Below, in pieces: positions 25,817 to 36,221 of a stretch of DNA of 64,000 bases. The position numbers were made by a program, and so were the translations under genes. Numbering within the stretch: position 1 is the stretch's first letter; the number at the start of each line of letters is the position of its first letter. A model generated the notes under the pieces. The model was not told the origin of the DNA, searched no databases, and worked only from the letters and a program-made list of their open reading frames with translations. The DNA is from Methylocystis sp. MJC1 (GTDB lineage: Bacteria > Pseudomonadota > Alphaproteobacteria > Rhizobiales > Beijerinckiaceae), in NCBI RefSeq assembly GCF_026427715.1, contig NZ_CP107558.1, positions 2,207,001 to 2,271,000 of the forward strand, given 5' to 3'.

Positions 25817-26254
25817 TCACCGCACATTGAGCACAGTCAGCGGAATTGTCACGCCTCCCGTGCCGCGGCCAAGCATCGCGTCCACCTTCTGACGAACGAA
25901 TTCCACCTTGAGCGGCTTAGCAATAAAGCCATGGGCGCCGGCCGCGACGCATTCCTTGCCGTAACCATTGTTGCTCGGCTCGACGACGACCAAAATTTTA
26001 GCTTGCGGCTGCTCCTGCCGAAACTTGCCCAAAAGCTCCAATCCTTCGGCCTGCGGCAGGGTTTCGGCCAAAAGAATGAGATCCGGCGGCTGCGTCTTTC
26101 CTTTTTCAAAAGCGATCGCCGTGCTCGCCACTTCATGCGCCTCGAATTCGTCATGCAACATGAACTGAAGCGCCGCGCGAAAGATCTCATTGTCGTCGAC
26201 AATGAACACCCGCTTGTTTTCCAGCGCCTTCGACATCTCCACGCCGATCTGCAT
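25817..26254 (-). CDS. Pseudo-receiver protein (response-regulator fold without phosphoacceptor Asp)
   Basis: The 145-residue protein starts at the ATG after GAGGTAAGGG; a GTG six codons earlier lacks such a site. It is a single receiver domain: the acidic pair Asp20-Asp21 (FIVDDNE) and the switch lysine (FIAKPL) are kept. The phosphoacceptor strand reads DLILLAETLP, with Ala63 where Asp is required, and the Thr/Ser position is also lost (LVVVEPS). It cannot be phosphorylated in the normal way and has no output domain, so it probably works through binding. It is divergent from nifH and upstream of trHb3. Confidence 0.85.
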   Translation of the reverse strand: MQIGVEMSKALENKRVFIVDDNEIFRAALQFMLHDEFEAHEVASTAIAFEKGKTQPPDLILLAETLPQAEGLELLGKFRQEQPQAKILVVVEPSNNGYGKECVAAGAHGFIAKPLKVEFVRQKVDAMLGRGTGGVTIPLTVLNVR

Positions 26255-26294
26255 TTCCCTTACCTCGTTCACGTTGCGATTGCCCGTTTTTCAA

Positions 26295-26309
26295 GCAAGC
26301 GACATGCCG
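26295..26309 (-). promoter_or_regulatory. Possible sigma-54 promoter of the pseudo-receiver/haemoglobin pair
   Basis: The minus strand reads CGGCAT-N5-TTGC, keeping the invariant GG and GC and the full TTGC, with two mismatches in the -24 box. It predicts a leader of about 30 bases to the ATG at 26254. The NifA site at 26365-26380 is 56 bp upstream. Confidence 0.45.
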
Positions 26310-26364
26310 AGGCGCTTGTCGGAAGCTAAGCTTTGGCGTGTGTCAGTTCGCTTGCGAACATCAC

Positions 26365-26380
26365 TGTCGGCTTTGACACA
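26365..26380. promoter_or_regulatory. NifA upstream activator site of nifH
   Basis: A perfect TGT-N10-ACA (TGTCGGCTTTGACACA) lies 71 bp upstream of the nifH -24 box. It overlaps one arm of a wider inverted repeat, TGTGTCA (26339) / TGACACA (26374), and could also serve the divergent pair. Confidence 0.78.
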
Positions 26381-26450
26381 CGTGCTCGAGCGCCCGAGGC
26401 TCCAGACGTAAATACAGCAAATCCAATGTCTTAAGTATTTCTTACCGAGC

Positions 26451-26465
26451 TGGCACGCCCTTTGC
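26451..26465 (+). promoter_or_regulatory. Sigma-54 promoter of nifHDK
   Basis: TGGCACGCCCTTTGC is an exact -24/-12 consensus, 148 bp upstream of the nifH start, leaving a long untranslated leader. Confidence 0.93.
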
Positions 26466-26553
26466 GCAATACCCCACGCAAGGCTTTTGGCTGCCGGTTC
26501 AGAAAGTCAATTGGGAAACGCCGGTCGCCCGCGCCTCGTCGCAGAGTGAGTGA

Positions 26554-27495
<942 letters not shown>

Positions 27496-27507
27496 CTTTC
27501 GCCAACT

Positions 27508-27531
27508 GCCCGGCTCTCTCGAGAGCCGGGC
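27508..27531 (+). other. Stem-loop between nifH and nifD
   Basis: GCCCGGCTCT pairs with AGAGCCGGGC in a near loop-free hairpin 12 bases after the nifH stop, with no T-run. It fits the usual higher level of nifH transcript through 3' end protection; that role is inferred. Confidence 0.6.
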
Positions 27532-27558
27532 CTACCATCCTCCAGAAAGGCCTCCGTC

Positions 27559-29025
27559 ATGAGTGTGGCGCAAGCTGAATCCATCGAAGACATCAAGGCC
27601 CGCAACAAGGAACTCATTCAGGAAGTCCTGAAGGTTTATCCGGAAAAGACCGCCAAGCGTCGCGCCAAGCACCTCGGCACGTTCGAAGACGGTAAGCCGG
27701 ATTGCGGCGTCAAATCGAACATCAAATCCATTCCCGGCGTCATGACCATTCGTGGCTGCGCTTACGCCGGTTCGAAGGGCGTGGTGTGGGGTCCTATCAA
27801 GGACATGATCCACATCTCGCACGGCCCGGTCGGCTGCGGCCAATATTCCTGGGCGTCGCGCCGCAACTATTACATCGGCACGACCGGCATCGACACTTTC
27901 GGCACGATGCAGTTCACCTCCGACTTTCAGGAGAAGGACATCGTGTTCGGCGGCGACAAGAAGCTCGCCAAGATCATGGACGAAATCCAGGACCTGTTCC
28001 CGTTGAACAAGGGCATCACCGTTCAGTCCGAGTGCCCGATCGGCCTCATCGGCGACGACATCGAAGCCGTCTCCAAGGCCAAGTCGAAGGAATATGAAGG
28101 CAAGACGATCGTCCCGGTCCGCTGCGAAGGATTCCGCGGCGTGTCGCAGTCGCTCGGCCACCACATCGCCAATGACGCGGTTCGCGATTGGGTGTTCGAC
28201 AAGATGGACGGCAAGCCGGCCCGCTTCGAGTCCACGCCTTATGACGTCGCAATCATCGGCGATTACAACATCGGTGGCGACGCCTGGTCTTCGCGCATTC
28301 TGCTCGAAGAAATGGGCCTGCGCGTTGTCGCTCAATGGTCCGGCGACGGCACGATTGCGGAGCTCGAAGCGACGCCGAAGGCGAAGCTGAACGTTCTGCA
28401 CTGCTACCGTTCGATGAACTACATCTCCCGCCACATGGAAGAAAAGTACGGTATTCCGTGGTGTGAGTACAACTTCTTCGGCCCCTCCAAGATCGAAGAG
28501 TCGCTGCGCAAGATTGCCTCGCACTTCGACGACAAGATCAAGGAAGGCGCCGAGCGCGTGATCGCGAAGTATCGTCCGCTGATGGACGCCGTCATCGCGA
28601 AGTATCGTCCGCGTCTCGAAGGCAAGAGGGTCATGCTGTTCGTCGGCGGCCTGCGTCCGCGCCACGTCATCGGCGCTTACGAAGACCTCGGCATGGAAGT
28701 CGTGGGCACGGGCTATGAGTTCGGCCACAACGACGACTATCAGCGCACGAGCCATTACGTGAAGGACGGCACGCTGATCTACGACGACGTCACGGGCTTC
28801 GAGTTCGAGAAGTTCGTCGAGAAGATCCAGCCCGATCTCGTCGGCTCGGGCATCAAGGAGAAGTACGTCTTCCAGAAGATGGGCGTGCCCTTCCGTCAGA
28901 TGCATAGCTGGGACTACTCGGGCCCCTACCACGGCTACGACGGCTTCGCGATCTTCGCGCGCGACATGGACATGGCGATCAACTCGCCGGTCTGGAAGAT
29001 GGCCAAGGCTCCCTGGGCCGCCTGA
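27559..29025 (+). CDS. nifD: Nitrogenase MoFe protein alpha subunit
   Basis: The 488-residue protein has P-cluster ligands Cys67, Cys93 ([11 protein letters not shown]) and Cys159 ([12 protein letters not shown]), and FeMo-cofactor ligands Cys282 (LHCYRSMNY) and His449 ([16 protein letters not shown]). These identify it as the molybdenum NifD rather than VnfD/AnfD. It forms the alpha2beta2 dinitrogenase with NifK in the cytoplasm. It lies 63 bp after nifH with its own AGAAAGG ribosome site. Confidence 0.99.
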   Translation: MSVAQAESIEDIKARNKELIQEVLKVYPEKTAKRRAKHLGTFEDGKPDCGVKSNIKSIPGVMTIRGCAYAGSKGVVWGPIKDMIHISHGPVGCGQYSWASRRNYYIGTTGIDTFGTMQFTSDFQEKDIVFGGDKKLAKIMDEIQDLFPLNKGITVQSECPIGLIGDDIEAVSKAKSKEYEGKTIVPVRCEGFRGVSQSLGHHIANDAVRDWVFDKMDGKPARFESTPYDVAIIGDYNIGGDAWSSRILLEEMGLRVVAQWSGDGTIAELEATPKAKLNVLHCYRSMNYISRHMEEKYGIPWCEYNFFGPSKIEESLRKIASHFDDKIKEGAERVIAKYRPLMDAVIAKYRPRLEGKRVMLFVGGLRPRHVIGAYEDLGMEVVGTGYEFGHNDDYQRTSHYVKDGTLIYDDVTGFEFEKFVEKIQPDLVGSGIKEKYVFQKMGVPFRQMHSWDYSGPYHGYDGFAIFARDMDMAINSPVWKMAKAPWAA

Positions 29026-29040
29026 TCCCCGCAATAAAAA

Positions 29041-29068
29041 GGTCTCGCCTCTCCCCTGGGGCGAGACC
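29041..29068 (+). other. Stem-loop between nifD and nifK
   Basis: GGTCTCGCC and GGCGAGACC form a 9-bp stem with a 10-base loop, without a T-run. It is probably a message-stability or processing element. Confidence 0.55.
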
Positions 29069-29095
29069 GGCTAGCGGAAACGAGAGGAACTCCTT

Positions 29096-30655
29096 ATGCC
29101 ACAGAATGCTGACAACGTTCTCGACCACTTTAATTTGTTCCGCCAGCCGGAATACAAGGAGATGTTCGAGAACAAGAAGAAGAACTTCGAAAATCCGGTT
29201 GCGGACGCGGAGCTGGAACGCGTTCGCGAATGGACCAAGACCGAAGAATATAAGGAAAAGAACTTCGCTCGCGAAGCGCTGACCGTCAACCCTGCCAAGG
29301 CCTGCCAGCCGCTTGGCGCCGTCTTCGCGGCCGTCGGCTTCGAAAGCACCCTGCCCTTCGTCCACGGCTCGCAGGGCTGCGTCGCTTACTATCGTTCTCA
29401 CTTCTCGCGTCACTTCAAGGAGCCGACCTCTTGCGTCTCCTCCTCCATGACCGAAGACGCGGCGGTGTTCGGCGGCCTCAACAATATGATCGACGGCCTG
29501 GCGAACGCCTACAATATGTATAAGCCGAAGATGATCTCCGTCTCCACCACCTGCATGGCGGAAGTCATCGGCGACGACCTCAACGCCTTCATCAAGACCT
29601 CGAAGGAAAAGGGCTCGGTTCCGCAGGAGTTCGACGTTCCCTTCGCGCATACCCCGGCTTTCGTCGGCAGCCACATCACCGGCTACGACAACGTCATCAA
29701 GGGCGTGCTCGAGCACTTCTGGGACGGCAAGGCTGGCACGGCCCCGGCGCTGGAGCGTCAGCCGAACAACAGCATCAACTTCCTTGGCGGCTTCGACGGC
29801 TACACGGTCGGCAATATGCGCGAAGTGAAGCGCATCTTCGAGTCGATGGGCGTCGAATACACCCTGCTCGGCGACAACAGCGACGTGTGGGATACCCCGA
29901 CCGACGGTGAATTCCGCATGTATGACGGCGGCACCAAGCTCGAGGACGTCGCCAACGCGCTGCACGCCAAGGCGACCATTTCGATGCAGGAATTTTGCAC
30001 CGAAAAGACGCTGCCCTATATCAAGACCAAGGGCCAGGAAGTCGTCGCCTTAAACCATCCGGTCGGCGTTGCGGCGACCGACAAATTCCTGATGGAGATT
30101 TCGCGCATCTCCGGCAAGCCGATCTCCGCAGAGCTCACCAAGGAGCGCGGTCGTCTCGTCGACGCCATCGCCGACTCTTCCGCCCACATCCACGGCAAGA
30201 AGTTCGCGATCTACGGCGATCCGGACCTCTGCTACGGCCTTGCGGCCTTCTTGATGGAGCTTGGCGGCGAGCCGGTTCACGTCCTCGCCACCAATGGCGG
30301 TAAGGCCTGGGCGGAGAAGGTGCAGGCGCTGTTCGACTCCTCGCCCTTCGGCAAGAACTGCCACGTGTATCCCAACAAGGATCTGTGGCACATGCGTTCG
30401 CTGCTCTTCACGGAGCCGGTCGACTTCCTCATCGGCAACACCTACGGCAAGTATCTCGACCGCGATACGGGCACCCCGCTCATCCGCATCGGCTTCCCGA
30501 TCTTCGATCGCCACCACAAGCACCGCTACCCGGTGTGGGGCTATCAGGGCTCGATGAACGTCCTGGTGTGGATCCTCGACGCCATCTTCGAGGACATCGA
30601 CCGAAACACCAATGTCGTGGCGAAGTCGGACTACTCCTTCGACATCATTCGCTAG
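29096..30655 (+). CDS. nifK: Nitrogenase MoFe protein beta subunit
   Basis: The 519-residue protein has the beta-side P-cluster ligands Cys70 ([10 protein letters not shown]), Cys95 ([11 protein letters not shown]) and Cys153 ([12 protein letters not shown]). Its long N-terminal extension that wraps NifD is present ([15 protein letters not shown]). Together with NifD it binds N2 and reduces it at FeMo-co. AGAGGAA precedes the start. A perfect hairpin and a degenerate family A repeat separate it from nifE. Confidence 0.99.
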   Translation: MPQNADNVLDHFNLFRQPEYKEMFENKKKNFENPVADAELERVREWTKTEEYKEKNFAREALTVNPAKACQPLGAVFAAVGFESTLPFVHGSQGCVAYYRSHFSRHFKEPTSCVSSSMTEDAAVFGGLNNMIDGLANAYNMYKPKMISVSTTCMAEVIGDDLNAFIKTSKEKGSVPQEFDVPFAHTPAFVGSHITGYDNVIKGVLEHFWDGKAGTAPALERQPNNSINFLGGFDGYTVGNMREVKRIFESMGVEYTLLGDNSDVWDTPTDGEFRMYDGGTKLEDVANALHAKATISMQEFCTEKTLPYIKTKGQEVVALNHPVGVAATDKFLMEISRISGKPISAELTKERGRLVDAIADSSAHIHGKKFAIYGDPDLCYGLAAFLMELGGEPVHVLATNGGKAWAEKVQALFDSSPFGKNCHVYPNKDLWHMRSLLFTEPVDFLIGNTYGKYLDRDTGTPLIRIGFPIFDRHHKHRYPVWGYQGSMNVLVWILDAIFEDIDRNTNVVAKSDYSFDIIR

Positions 30656-30666
30656 CAGCACTGCGT

Positions 30667-30688
30667 CGCCGGGCCAATTGGCCCGGCG
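30667..30688 (+). terminator. Perfect hairpin after nifK
   Basis: CGCCGGGCC-AATT-GGCCCGGCG lies 12 bases after the nifK stop. It has no T-run, so it may attenuate or protect rather than stop transcription into nifE. Confidence 0.45.
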
Positions 30689-30704
30689 AATGCTTCTCAT
30701 ACGA

Positions 30705-30812
30705 GCGTTTTCACTCCCGCGCTCGCGACGAGCGATCCGGCATCCAGAGCAAAGCTGGCGCAATTTTGGCTCTGGATTCCCGAACGGTCTTTCAACACCT
30801 CGGGGATGACTA
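30705..30812. repeat. Family A repeat, degenerate copy between nifK and nifE
   Basis: CATCCAGAGCAAAGCTGGCG and TTTTGGCTCTGGATTCCCGA keep the paired CCAGAG/CTCTGG core of family A with decayed arms. No separate nif promoter is evident in this gap. Confidence 0.65.
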
Positions 30813-30891
30813 GCCCACCCTGAGGCGTTTGAGCGGAAGCGGCATCAAAGGCGCGACGAACGCGCGACCCCAGTGAGCAGGAGGCATTTGA

Positions 30892-32559
30892 ATGGCGAGT
30901 CTGTCGGAAAAGATCCAGGACGTCTTCAACGAGCCGGGCTGCGACAAAAATAAAGGCAAATCCGAGAAAGAGCGCAAAAAGGGCTGCACCAAGCAACTCG
31001 CGCCAGGCGCCGCCGCCGGCGGCTGCGCCTTCGATGGCGCCAAGATCGCCCTGCAGCCCATTACCGACGTCGCCCATCTTGTTCATGGCCCCATCGCCTG
31101 CGAAGGCAACAGCTGGGACAATCGCGGCGCCAAGACCTCCGGCTCCTCGCTCTATCGTACGGGCTTCACGACTGACATCGCCGAAAATGACGTGGTGTTC
31201 GGCGGCGAGAAGCGTCTCTATCGGTCGATCAAGGAAATCATCGACAAATACGATCCTCCGGCCGTTTTCGTCTATCAGACCTGCGTGCCGGCGATGACCG
31301 GCGACGACATTGAAGCGGTCTGCAAGGCGGCTGCGGCGAAATTCAACAAGCCGGTGATCCCAGTGATTTCGCCCGGCTTCGTCGGCCCGAAAAATTTGGG
31401 CAATAAGCTCGCGGGCGAGGCAATCCTCGACCATGTGATTGGCACGCAAGAGCCCGAATACACCACTCCTTACGACATCAACATCATCGGCGAATATAAC
31501 CTCGCCGGCGAATTGTGGCAGGTGAAGCCGCTGCTCGACGAGCTCGGCATTCGCATTCTCGCCTGCATCTCGGGCGACGCGAAATATCACGAGGTCGCTT
31601 CGTCGCATCGCGCCCGCGCGTCGATGATGGTTTGCTCCAAGGCGATGATCAATGTCGCGCGCAAGATGGAGGAGCGTTACGAGATCCCCTTCTTCGAGGG
31701 CTCCTTCTACGGCATCGGCGATATGAGCGACAGCTTGCGCGAGATCGCAAGGCTGTTGATCGAGCGTGGCGCGCCCGCGGAGCTGATGGATCGCACGGAA
31801 GCGGTCATCGCCCGTGAGGAGGCGAGAGCCTGGGCGCGCATCGCGCCTTACCGTGAGCGCCTCGAGGGCAAACGCGTGCTGCTCATCACCGGCGGCGTGA
31901 AGAGCTGGTCAGTTGTCGCGGCGCTGCAGGAGGCGGGTCTCGAACTCGTCGGCACGAGCGTCAAGAAATCGACGAAGGAAGACAAGGAGCGCATCAAGGA
32001 GCTGATGGGCCAGGACGCCCATATGATCGACGACATGACCCCGCGCGAGATGTACAAAATGCTCCGCGAGGCGCGCGCCGACATCATGCTCTCCGGCGGC
32101 CGCTCACAGTTCATCGCGCTGAAGGCGAAAATGCCCTGGCTGGACATCAACCAGGAGCGCCATCACGCCTATGCCGGTTATGAAGGCATGGTCGAGCTCG
32201 TCCACGAGATCGACAAGGCGCTTTACAACCCCGTTTGGGAGCAGGTGCGCCGTCCGGCCCCTTGGGAAGAAAAGAGCTGGGAACAACGCGCCGACGAGGC
32301 CATCGCCGCAGAAGCGGCGGCGCTGGCCGCCGATCCCGTCGCGGCCGAAGCCGCCCGTCGCGACAAGCAGGTTTGCTCCTGCAATCTCATCTCGGTTGGC
32401 GCCATCGAAGACGCGATCCGCGACGGGGCAAACGACGTTGCCGCTGTCGGAAAAGCGACAGCTGCCGGCACGGGTTGCGGCGGTTGTCAGGAGCGCATCG
32501 CCGCAATGCTCGAAGCGGCGTCCAGCGCGCAGGCGATCGCCGCGCCGCAAGCAGCGTGA
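30892..32559 (+). CDS. nifE: FeMo-co scaffold NifE with fused C-terminal Bfd-like [2Fe-2S] domain
   Basis: Of 555 residues, about 1-480 form the NifD-like scaffold subunit with cluster-binding cysteines ([23 protein letters not shown]). The remaining tail, after an Ala/Glu-rich linker, has Cys495, Cys497, Cys529 and Cys532 in QVCSCN...GTGCGGCQ, the BFD-like [2Fe-2S] motif. Classical NifE ends near 475 residues; rhizobial proteins have a similar extension. With NifN it holds NifB-co while Mo and homocitrate are added. AGGAGG precedes the start. Confidence 0.97.
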   Translation: MASLSEKIQDVFNEPGCDKNKGKSEKERKKGCTKQLAPGAAAGGCAFDGAKIALQPITDVAHLVHGPIACEGNSWDNRGAKTSGSSLYRTGFTTDIAENDVVFGGEKRLYRSIKEIIDKYDPPAVFVYQTCVPAMTGDDIEAVCKAAAAKFNKPVIPVISPGFVGPKNLGNKLAGEAILDHVIGTQEPEYTTPYDINIIGEYNLAGELWQVKPLLDELGIRILACISGDAKYHEVASSHRARASMMVCSKAMINVARKMEERYEIPFFEGSFYGIGDMSDSLREIARLLIERGAPAELMDRTEAVIAREEARAWARIAPYRERLEGKRVLLITGGVKSWSVVAALQEAGLELVGTSVKKSTKEDKERIKELMGQDAHMIDDMTPREMYKMLREARADIMLSGGRSQFIALKAKMPWLDINQERHHAYAGYEGMVELVHEIDKALYNPVWEQVRRPAPWEEKSWEQRADEAIAAEAAALAADPVAAEAARRDKQVCSCNLISVGAIEDAIRDGANDVAAVGKATAAGTGCGGCQERIAAMLEAASSAQAIAAPQAA

Positions 32560-32569
32560 GGTGGAAAAA

Positions 32570-33961
32570 ATGGCGCGCGTCACCGTCTCCAAGAAATCCT
32601 GCGCGGTCAATCCGCTGAAAATGAGCCAGCCCATCGGCGGCGCCCTCGCCTTCATGGGCGTCTCTGGCTGCATGCCCGTGCTGCACGGCTCGCAAGGCTG
32701 CACGTCCTTCGGACTCGTGCTCTTCGTCCGTCACTTCAAGGAAGCCATACCGCTGCAAACCACGGCGATGAACGAGGTCGCAACGGTTTTGGGCGGCCTC
32801 GAAAACATCGAACAAGCCATTCTCAATATCGTCAAACGCGCGAAGCCGAAGGTCATCGGCATTTGCTCGACCGGTGTGACGGAAACGAAGGGCGACGACG
32901 TCGACGGTTATCTGCAGCTGGTGCGCAAGCGGCATCCGGAGCTCGACGACATCGGCATGGTCTATGTCTCGACCCCCGATTTCAAGGATGCGTTCCAGGA
33001 CGGATTTGGCAAGACCGTAACAAAGCTGATCGAAGCTTTTGTGCCCGACGAAATCCCCTCGCGGCGCGCGCCGCAGCGCGTGAATGTGCTTGCCGGATGC
33101 CATCTCACCCCTGGCGACATCGACGAGTTGCGCGATATCATCGAAGCCTTTGGATTGGAGCCGACCTTCCTGCCGGATCTCTCCGGCTCGCTCGACGGGC
33201 ACATTCCAGACGATTTCACGCCGACGACGCTTGGCGGCGTCACCAAGGAAGACATCGCCGCCATGGGCAGCGCCGCCTGGACGATCGCGGTGGGCGAGCA
33301 GATGCGGGAAGGCGCCGAGGCGCTTCAATCGCGCGCCGGCGTGCCCTTCCAGCTGTTCGATCGCCTCACCGGCTTGGCGCCCAATGACGAACTCATCGGC
33401 CTTTTGTCGCGGATCAGCGGGCGTCCGGTTCCGATCAAATTCAGGCGCCAAAGGGGCCAGCTTGTCGATGCGATGCTGGACGGGCACTTCCACTTCGGCG
33501 GAAAGCGCATCGCCATCGGCGCTGAGCCCGATCTTTTGTTCGCGATCAGCCAATGGCTGACGGAAATGGGCGCGGAAGTGACGGCTGCGGTGACCACGAC
33601 GCACTCGCCCGTGCTCGAAAAGATCATGACCGAAGAGGTCCTGATCGGCGACCTGGAGGATTTGGAAAACCGCCTTTCCGGCTGTGATCTCATGATCACG
33701 CATTCGCATGGGCGCCAGGCCTCCGAACGCAGCGGCGTTCCGCTCTATCGCATGGGCCTGCCGATGTTCGACCGCATCGGTGCCGCGCATGAGCTCTCTG
33801 TCGGCTACCGCGGCACGCGCGATCTCATCTTCAAGCTCGGCAATTTGTTCATTGACCAGGTTCCGGAGCCCACCCCCGAGACATGGCGCGGGGAAAGTGC
33901 GGAACACGACGGCACGACGCTTGCGTCTGAGAACGATATCGCGCCGATCAGCGCTCACTGA
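32570..33961 (+). CDS. nifN: FeMo-co scaffold NifN
   Basis: The 463-residue protein starts at the ATG with GAGGTGG just upstream; the open frame runs further back through nifE. NifK-like: SCAVNPLKMSQPIGGALAFM, then GCMPVLHGSQGCTSF, and STGVTETKGDD. Forms the heterotetrameric NifEN scaffold for FeMo-co maturation. It begins 10 bases after nifE, as expected for equal subunit amounts. Length is normal; a domain fusion to NifB, known elsewhere, is not present. Confidence 0.97.
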   Translation: MARVTVSKKSCAVNPLKMSQPIGGALAFMGVSGCMPVLHGSQGCTSFGLVLFVRHFKEAIPLQTTAMNEVATVLGGLENIEQAILNIVKRAKPKVIGICSTGVTETKGDDVDGYLQLVRKRHPELDDIGMVYVSTPDFKDAFQDGFGKTVTKLIEAFVPDEIPSRRAPQRVNVLAGCHLTPGDIDELRDIIEAFGLEPTFLPDLSGSLDGHIPDDFTPTTLGGVTKEDIAAMGSAAWTIAVGEQMREGAEALQSRAGVPFQLFDRLTGLAPNDELIGLLSRISGRPVPIKFRRQRGQLVDAMLDGHFHFGGKRIAIGAEPDLLFAISQWLTEMGAEVTAAVTTTHSPVLEKIMTEEVLIGDLEDLENRLSGCDLMITHSHGRQASERSGVPLYRMGLPMFDRIGAAHELSVGYRGTRDLIFKLGNLFIDQVPEPTPETWRGESAEHDGTTLASENDIAPISAH

Positions 33962-33977
33962 CGACATAGGAGGCGTC

Positions 33978-34388
33978 ATGAAAGTCGCATTCGCCACCCA
34001 AGACCTCGAAAGGGTCGACGCTCATTTCGGCTGGGCCAAGAACATCGCCATCTATGATCTCAACGGCGAAACCTACAGTTTTGTCGAGTCGGTCGCTTTT
34101 TCCGGCGACCTTCAGGAAGACGGCAACGAGGATAAGCTGCAGCCGAAGCTCGAAGCGATCAAGGATTGCGCGATCCTCTATGTGGCCGCCATCGGCGGCT
34201 CGGGCGCCGCGCGCGTCGTCGCATCGAACATTCACCCGATGAAAGTCAAGGAGCCCGAAAAGATCACCGATCTGATCGAGAAGCTCCAGGTCGTGCTGCG
34301 CGGAAACCCGCCCCCATGGCTGCGCAAGGTTTTGTCGAAGAGCGGCGACCGCAGCTTCGATTTCGAGGAGGAGACCGAAAATGTCTGA
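33978..34388 (+). CDS. nifX: FeMo-co carrier NifX
   Basis: The 136-residue protein has the NifX/NafY fold: [20 protein letters not shown], a [13 protein letters not shown] block and [19 protein letters not shown] at the end. It binds NifB-co or the VK cluster and passes it to NifEN. It resembles the C-terminal domain of NifB. TAGGAGG precedes the start. Its end overlaps the next gene by 8 bases. Confidence 0.95.
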   Translation: MKVAFATQDLERVDAHFGWAKNIAIYDLNGETYSFVESVAFSGDLQEDGNEDKLQPKLEAIKDCAILYVAAIGGSGAARVVASNIHPMKVKEPEKITDLIEKLQVVLRGNPPPWLRKVLSKSGDRSFDFEEETENV

Positions 34389-34851
34389 AGCCGCCGCCGT
34401 AGAGACCGCATCGAAGCCCGAAGACAGCATCTTCCTCAAGGAGCTGATCAAGGTCTGGCGCGCGCAGGACACGCATGGAACCTGGGAGAAGAAGACCGAT
34501 CTCAACCTTCTCGACCCCTATATCGTCACCAAGGAGCAACGTAAGGAAATCCCGATCATCGGCGATCCGGATCCCGAGATGCTCTGGCGTCTCGAGCTGT
34601 TTTACAACGCTGTCGGCCTCGCCATCGAGCGCCGCACGGGCTGCATGGTGCAGCCGATGATGAAGATGAGCCACGAGGGCTTCGGCCGCATGATCCTGAC
34701 CACCGGCCGTCTCATCGTCGTGAACAAGCAGTTGCGCGACGTGCACCGTTTCGGCTTCGAGTCGTTCGAAAAGCTTGCGTCGGAAGGCGAGAAGTTTGTC
34801 GACGCCGGCGTCGAGATGATCGAGAAATTCCCTGAAGTGGCCAAGTTCTGA
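34381..34851 (+). CDS. NifX-associated protein (DUF269 family)
   Basis: The 156-residue protein matches the NifX-associated family over its length: [19 protein letters not shown] at the N-terminus, [20 protein letters not shown], and a helical C-terminus. It is always found beside nifX in such clusters; a role in FeMo-co or Mo handling is assumed but not shown. It overlaps nifX and precedes the CCE_0567-type gene. Confidence 0.92.
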   Translation: MSEAAAVETASKPEDSIFLKELIKVWRAQDTHGTWEKKTDLNLLDPYIVTKEQRKEIPIIGDPDPEMLWRLELFYNAVGLAIERRTGCMVQPMMKMSHEGFGRMILTTGRLIVVNKQLRDVHRFGFESFEKLASEGEKFVDAGVEMIEKFPEVAKF

Positions 34852-34865
34852 TCGGAGGCGCGAAG

Positions 34866-35066
34866 ATGAGCAGCGTCGATGAATTGAAGGCCGAGATCAA
34901 AAAGCTCTCGGCCAGGGCGATGAATATGAAGATGAACCTGCACGACCTCTCGGAGGAGCTGCCGGTCAATTGGACGAACATCATGTCGATCGCGCATGAG
35001 ACTCATGACGCCTATGCGGCGTTGGAGGCTGCGCGCAAGAAACTCAAGGAACTCGAGGCTGCCTGA
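34866..35066 (+). CDS. CCE_0567-family (DUF683) small helical metalloprotein
   Basis: The 66-residue helical hairpin protein (SVDELKAEIKKLSARAMNMK, then AHETHDAYAALEAARKKL) is typical of the DUF683/CCE_0567 family. The Cyanothece homologue forms a dimer that binds metal through His residues. It is regularly encoded between the NifX-associated gene and the nif-specific ferredoxin, as here. Function unknown. Confidence 0.9.
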   Translation: MSSVDELKAEIKKLSARAMNMKMNLHDLSEELPVNWTNIMSIAHETHDAYAALEAARKKLKELEAA

Positions 35067-35067
35067 A

Positions 35068-35385
35068 ATGAGCGAGTTCAAGACGCGAGACGGCTCGCCT
35101 TATACGCCGCTCTATCTCACCGACATCAACGCCGAGACCTGCATCGGCTGCGGACGTTGCTTCAAGGTCTGCCCGCAAAGTGTGATGTCGCTTTACGGCG
35201 TCAATGACGAAGGCGAAATCCTCGGCATTGTCACGGAGGACGACGACGATGATTTCGACGGCGATCTCAACCGCAAGATCATGAAGGTGGAGCACGCCGG
35301 CGCCTGCATCGGCTGCAACGCCTGCTCAAGGGTCTGTCCGAAAAACTGCCAGACCCATCTGCCAGCGGATGAGATCGCGGCCTGA
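35068..35385 (+). CDS. fdxB: Nif-specific ferredoxin III
   Basis: The 105-residue 2[4Fe-4S] protein has CIGCGRCFKVCP and CIGCNACSRVCPKNC with an acidic insert between them (EDDDDDFDGD), as in FdxB/ferredoxin III of nif clusters. A candidate electron donor to nitrogenase or to cofactor assembly. Start: the ATG one base after the upstream stop, within the coupled run nifX to nifQ. Confidence 0.95.
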   Translation: MSEFKTRDGSPYTPLYLTDINAETCIGCGRCFKVCPQSVMSLYGVNDEGEILGIVTEDDDDDFDGDLNRKIMKVEHAGACIGCNACSRVCPKNCQTHLPADEIAA

Positions 35386-35388
35386 CCG

Positions 35389-36048
35389 ATGAATATGCTC
35401 GCGCCCCCCCATCAACAAATGGCGGGCGCGCGCCCTTTACCGACGGCCGAGCAGATTTACTGCGCCATCCGCGCGGACGCCACCAATCTCGCCGCAGCCG
35501 ATCCTTTTACCGCGCATGTCATTGCTTGCGCTCTGACCATCGGGCTTTCTGACGCGCTGGAACGGGGAGATACGCTTTCCTCAGCCCTCGGGCTCGACCG
35601 CGCCGGCCTAGAAGCTCTGACCGCGCAATGGGCTCCGAACGCCCGCCAGTTTTTTGACCTCCAAGCCGAACCGCAAGAATTGTTTCTCGATGAAGAAGAG
35701 GCGCAGCTTCATGAGTTGCTCGCCCGCTTCAAATCGGACACGACGCCGCTCTGCGCCTGGATGATCTCGATCGTCGCCCGTCGCGCCATGTCGCCGCGCC
35801 ATCTTTGGCAGGATCTCGGCCTGATCGAGCGCAGCGAACTCACCAAGCTGATGGCGCAATGGTTTCCGGCGCTTGCGTCGGCCAATGTCGACAATATGAA
35901 ATGGAAGAAATTCTTTTACCGAAAGCTTTGTGAGCTCGAGGGCTTTTCGCTCTGCGCGGCCCCAACCTGCCGCGAATGTGGCGATTTCGACAATTGCTTC
36001 GGCGCGGAAGATGGGGCGAGCATGCTCGCACGTCTGTCACAGCGCTGA
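35389..36048 (+). CDS. nifQ: Molybdenum donor NifQ
   Basis: The 219-residue protein ends in the diagnostic C-x4-C-x2-C-x5-C motif (CAAPTCRECGDFDNC), which holds a Mo-Fe-S cluster in Azotobacter and Klebsiella NifQ. The N-terminal half is helical and variable. It delivers Mo to NifEN/NifH for FeMo-co. It closes the nifH-to-nifQ block; the next promoter follows 118 bp downstream. Confidence 0.95.
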   Translation: MNMLAPPHQQMAGARPLPTAEQIYCAIRADATNLAAADPFTAHVIACALTIGLSDALERGDTLSSALGLDRAGLEALTAQWAPNARQFFDLQAEPQELFLDEEEAQLHELLARFKSDTTPLCAWMISIVARRAMSPRHLWQDLGLIERSELTKLMAQWFPALASANVDNMKWKKFFYRKLCELEGFSLCAAPTCRECGDFDNCFGAEDGASMLARLSQR

Positions 36049-36087
36049 CCGCCCGCCACGCAATCCCGAGAACAGCCGAAACAGCTT

Positions 36088-36103
36088 TGTCAGTTCTCTG
36101 ACA
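36088..36103. promoter_or_regulatory. NifA upstream activator site of the hesB-nifUSV operon
   Basis: A perfect TGT-N10-ACA (TGTCAGTTCTCTGACA) lies 63 bp upstream of the -24 element. It is itself an inverted repeat (TGTCAG...CTGACA). Confidence 0.82.
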
Positions 36104-36165
36104 ATGTCTGCATTACAGAAAAGCAAGCTAGCGGAGACCCTCTGGATTCCCATGAGGTTCCGCGC

Positions 36166-36180
36166 TGGCACATCGGTTGC
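36166..36180 (+). promoter_or_regulatory. Sigma-54 promoter of the hesB-nifUSV operon
   Basis: TGGCACATCGGTTGC is an exact -24/-12 consensus, 41 bp upstream of the hesB-like start codon. Confidence 0.93.
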
Positions 36181-36221
36181 TTTTCCCTTGTCCAGACAAT
36201 CTTAACAAGGGAGCTGTCGTG

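Noticed and set aside
30756..30770. Sigma-54-like TGGCGC-N5-TGGC upstream of nifE
   Set aside because: GG and GC spacing fits, but the sequence is part of the family A repeat core, the -12 box is poor and no NifA site is nearby. nifE is probably read through from nifHDK.
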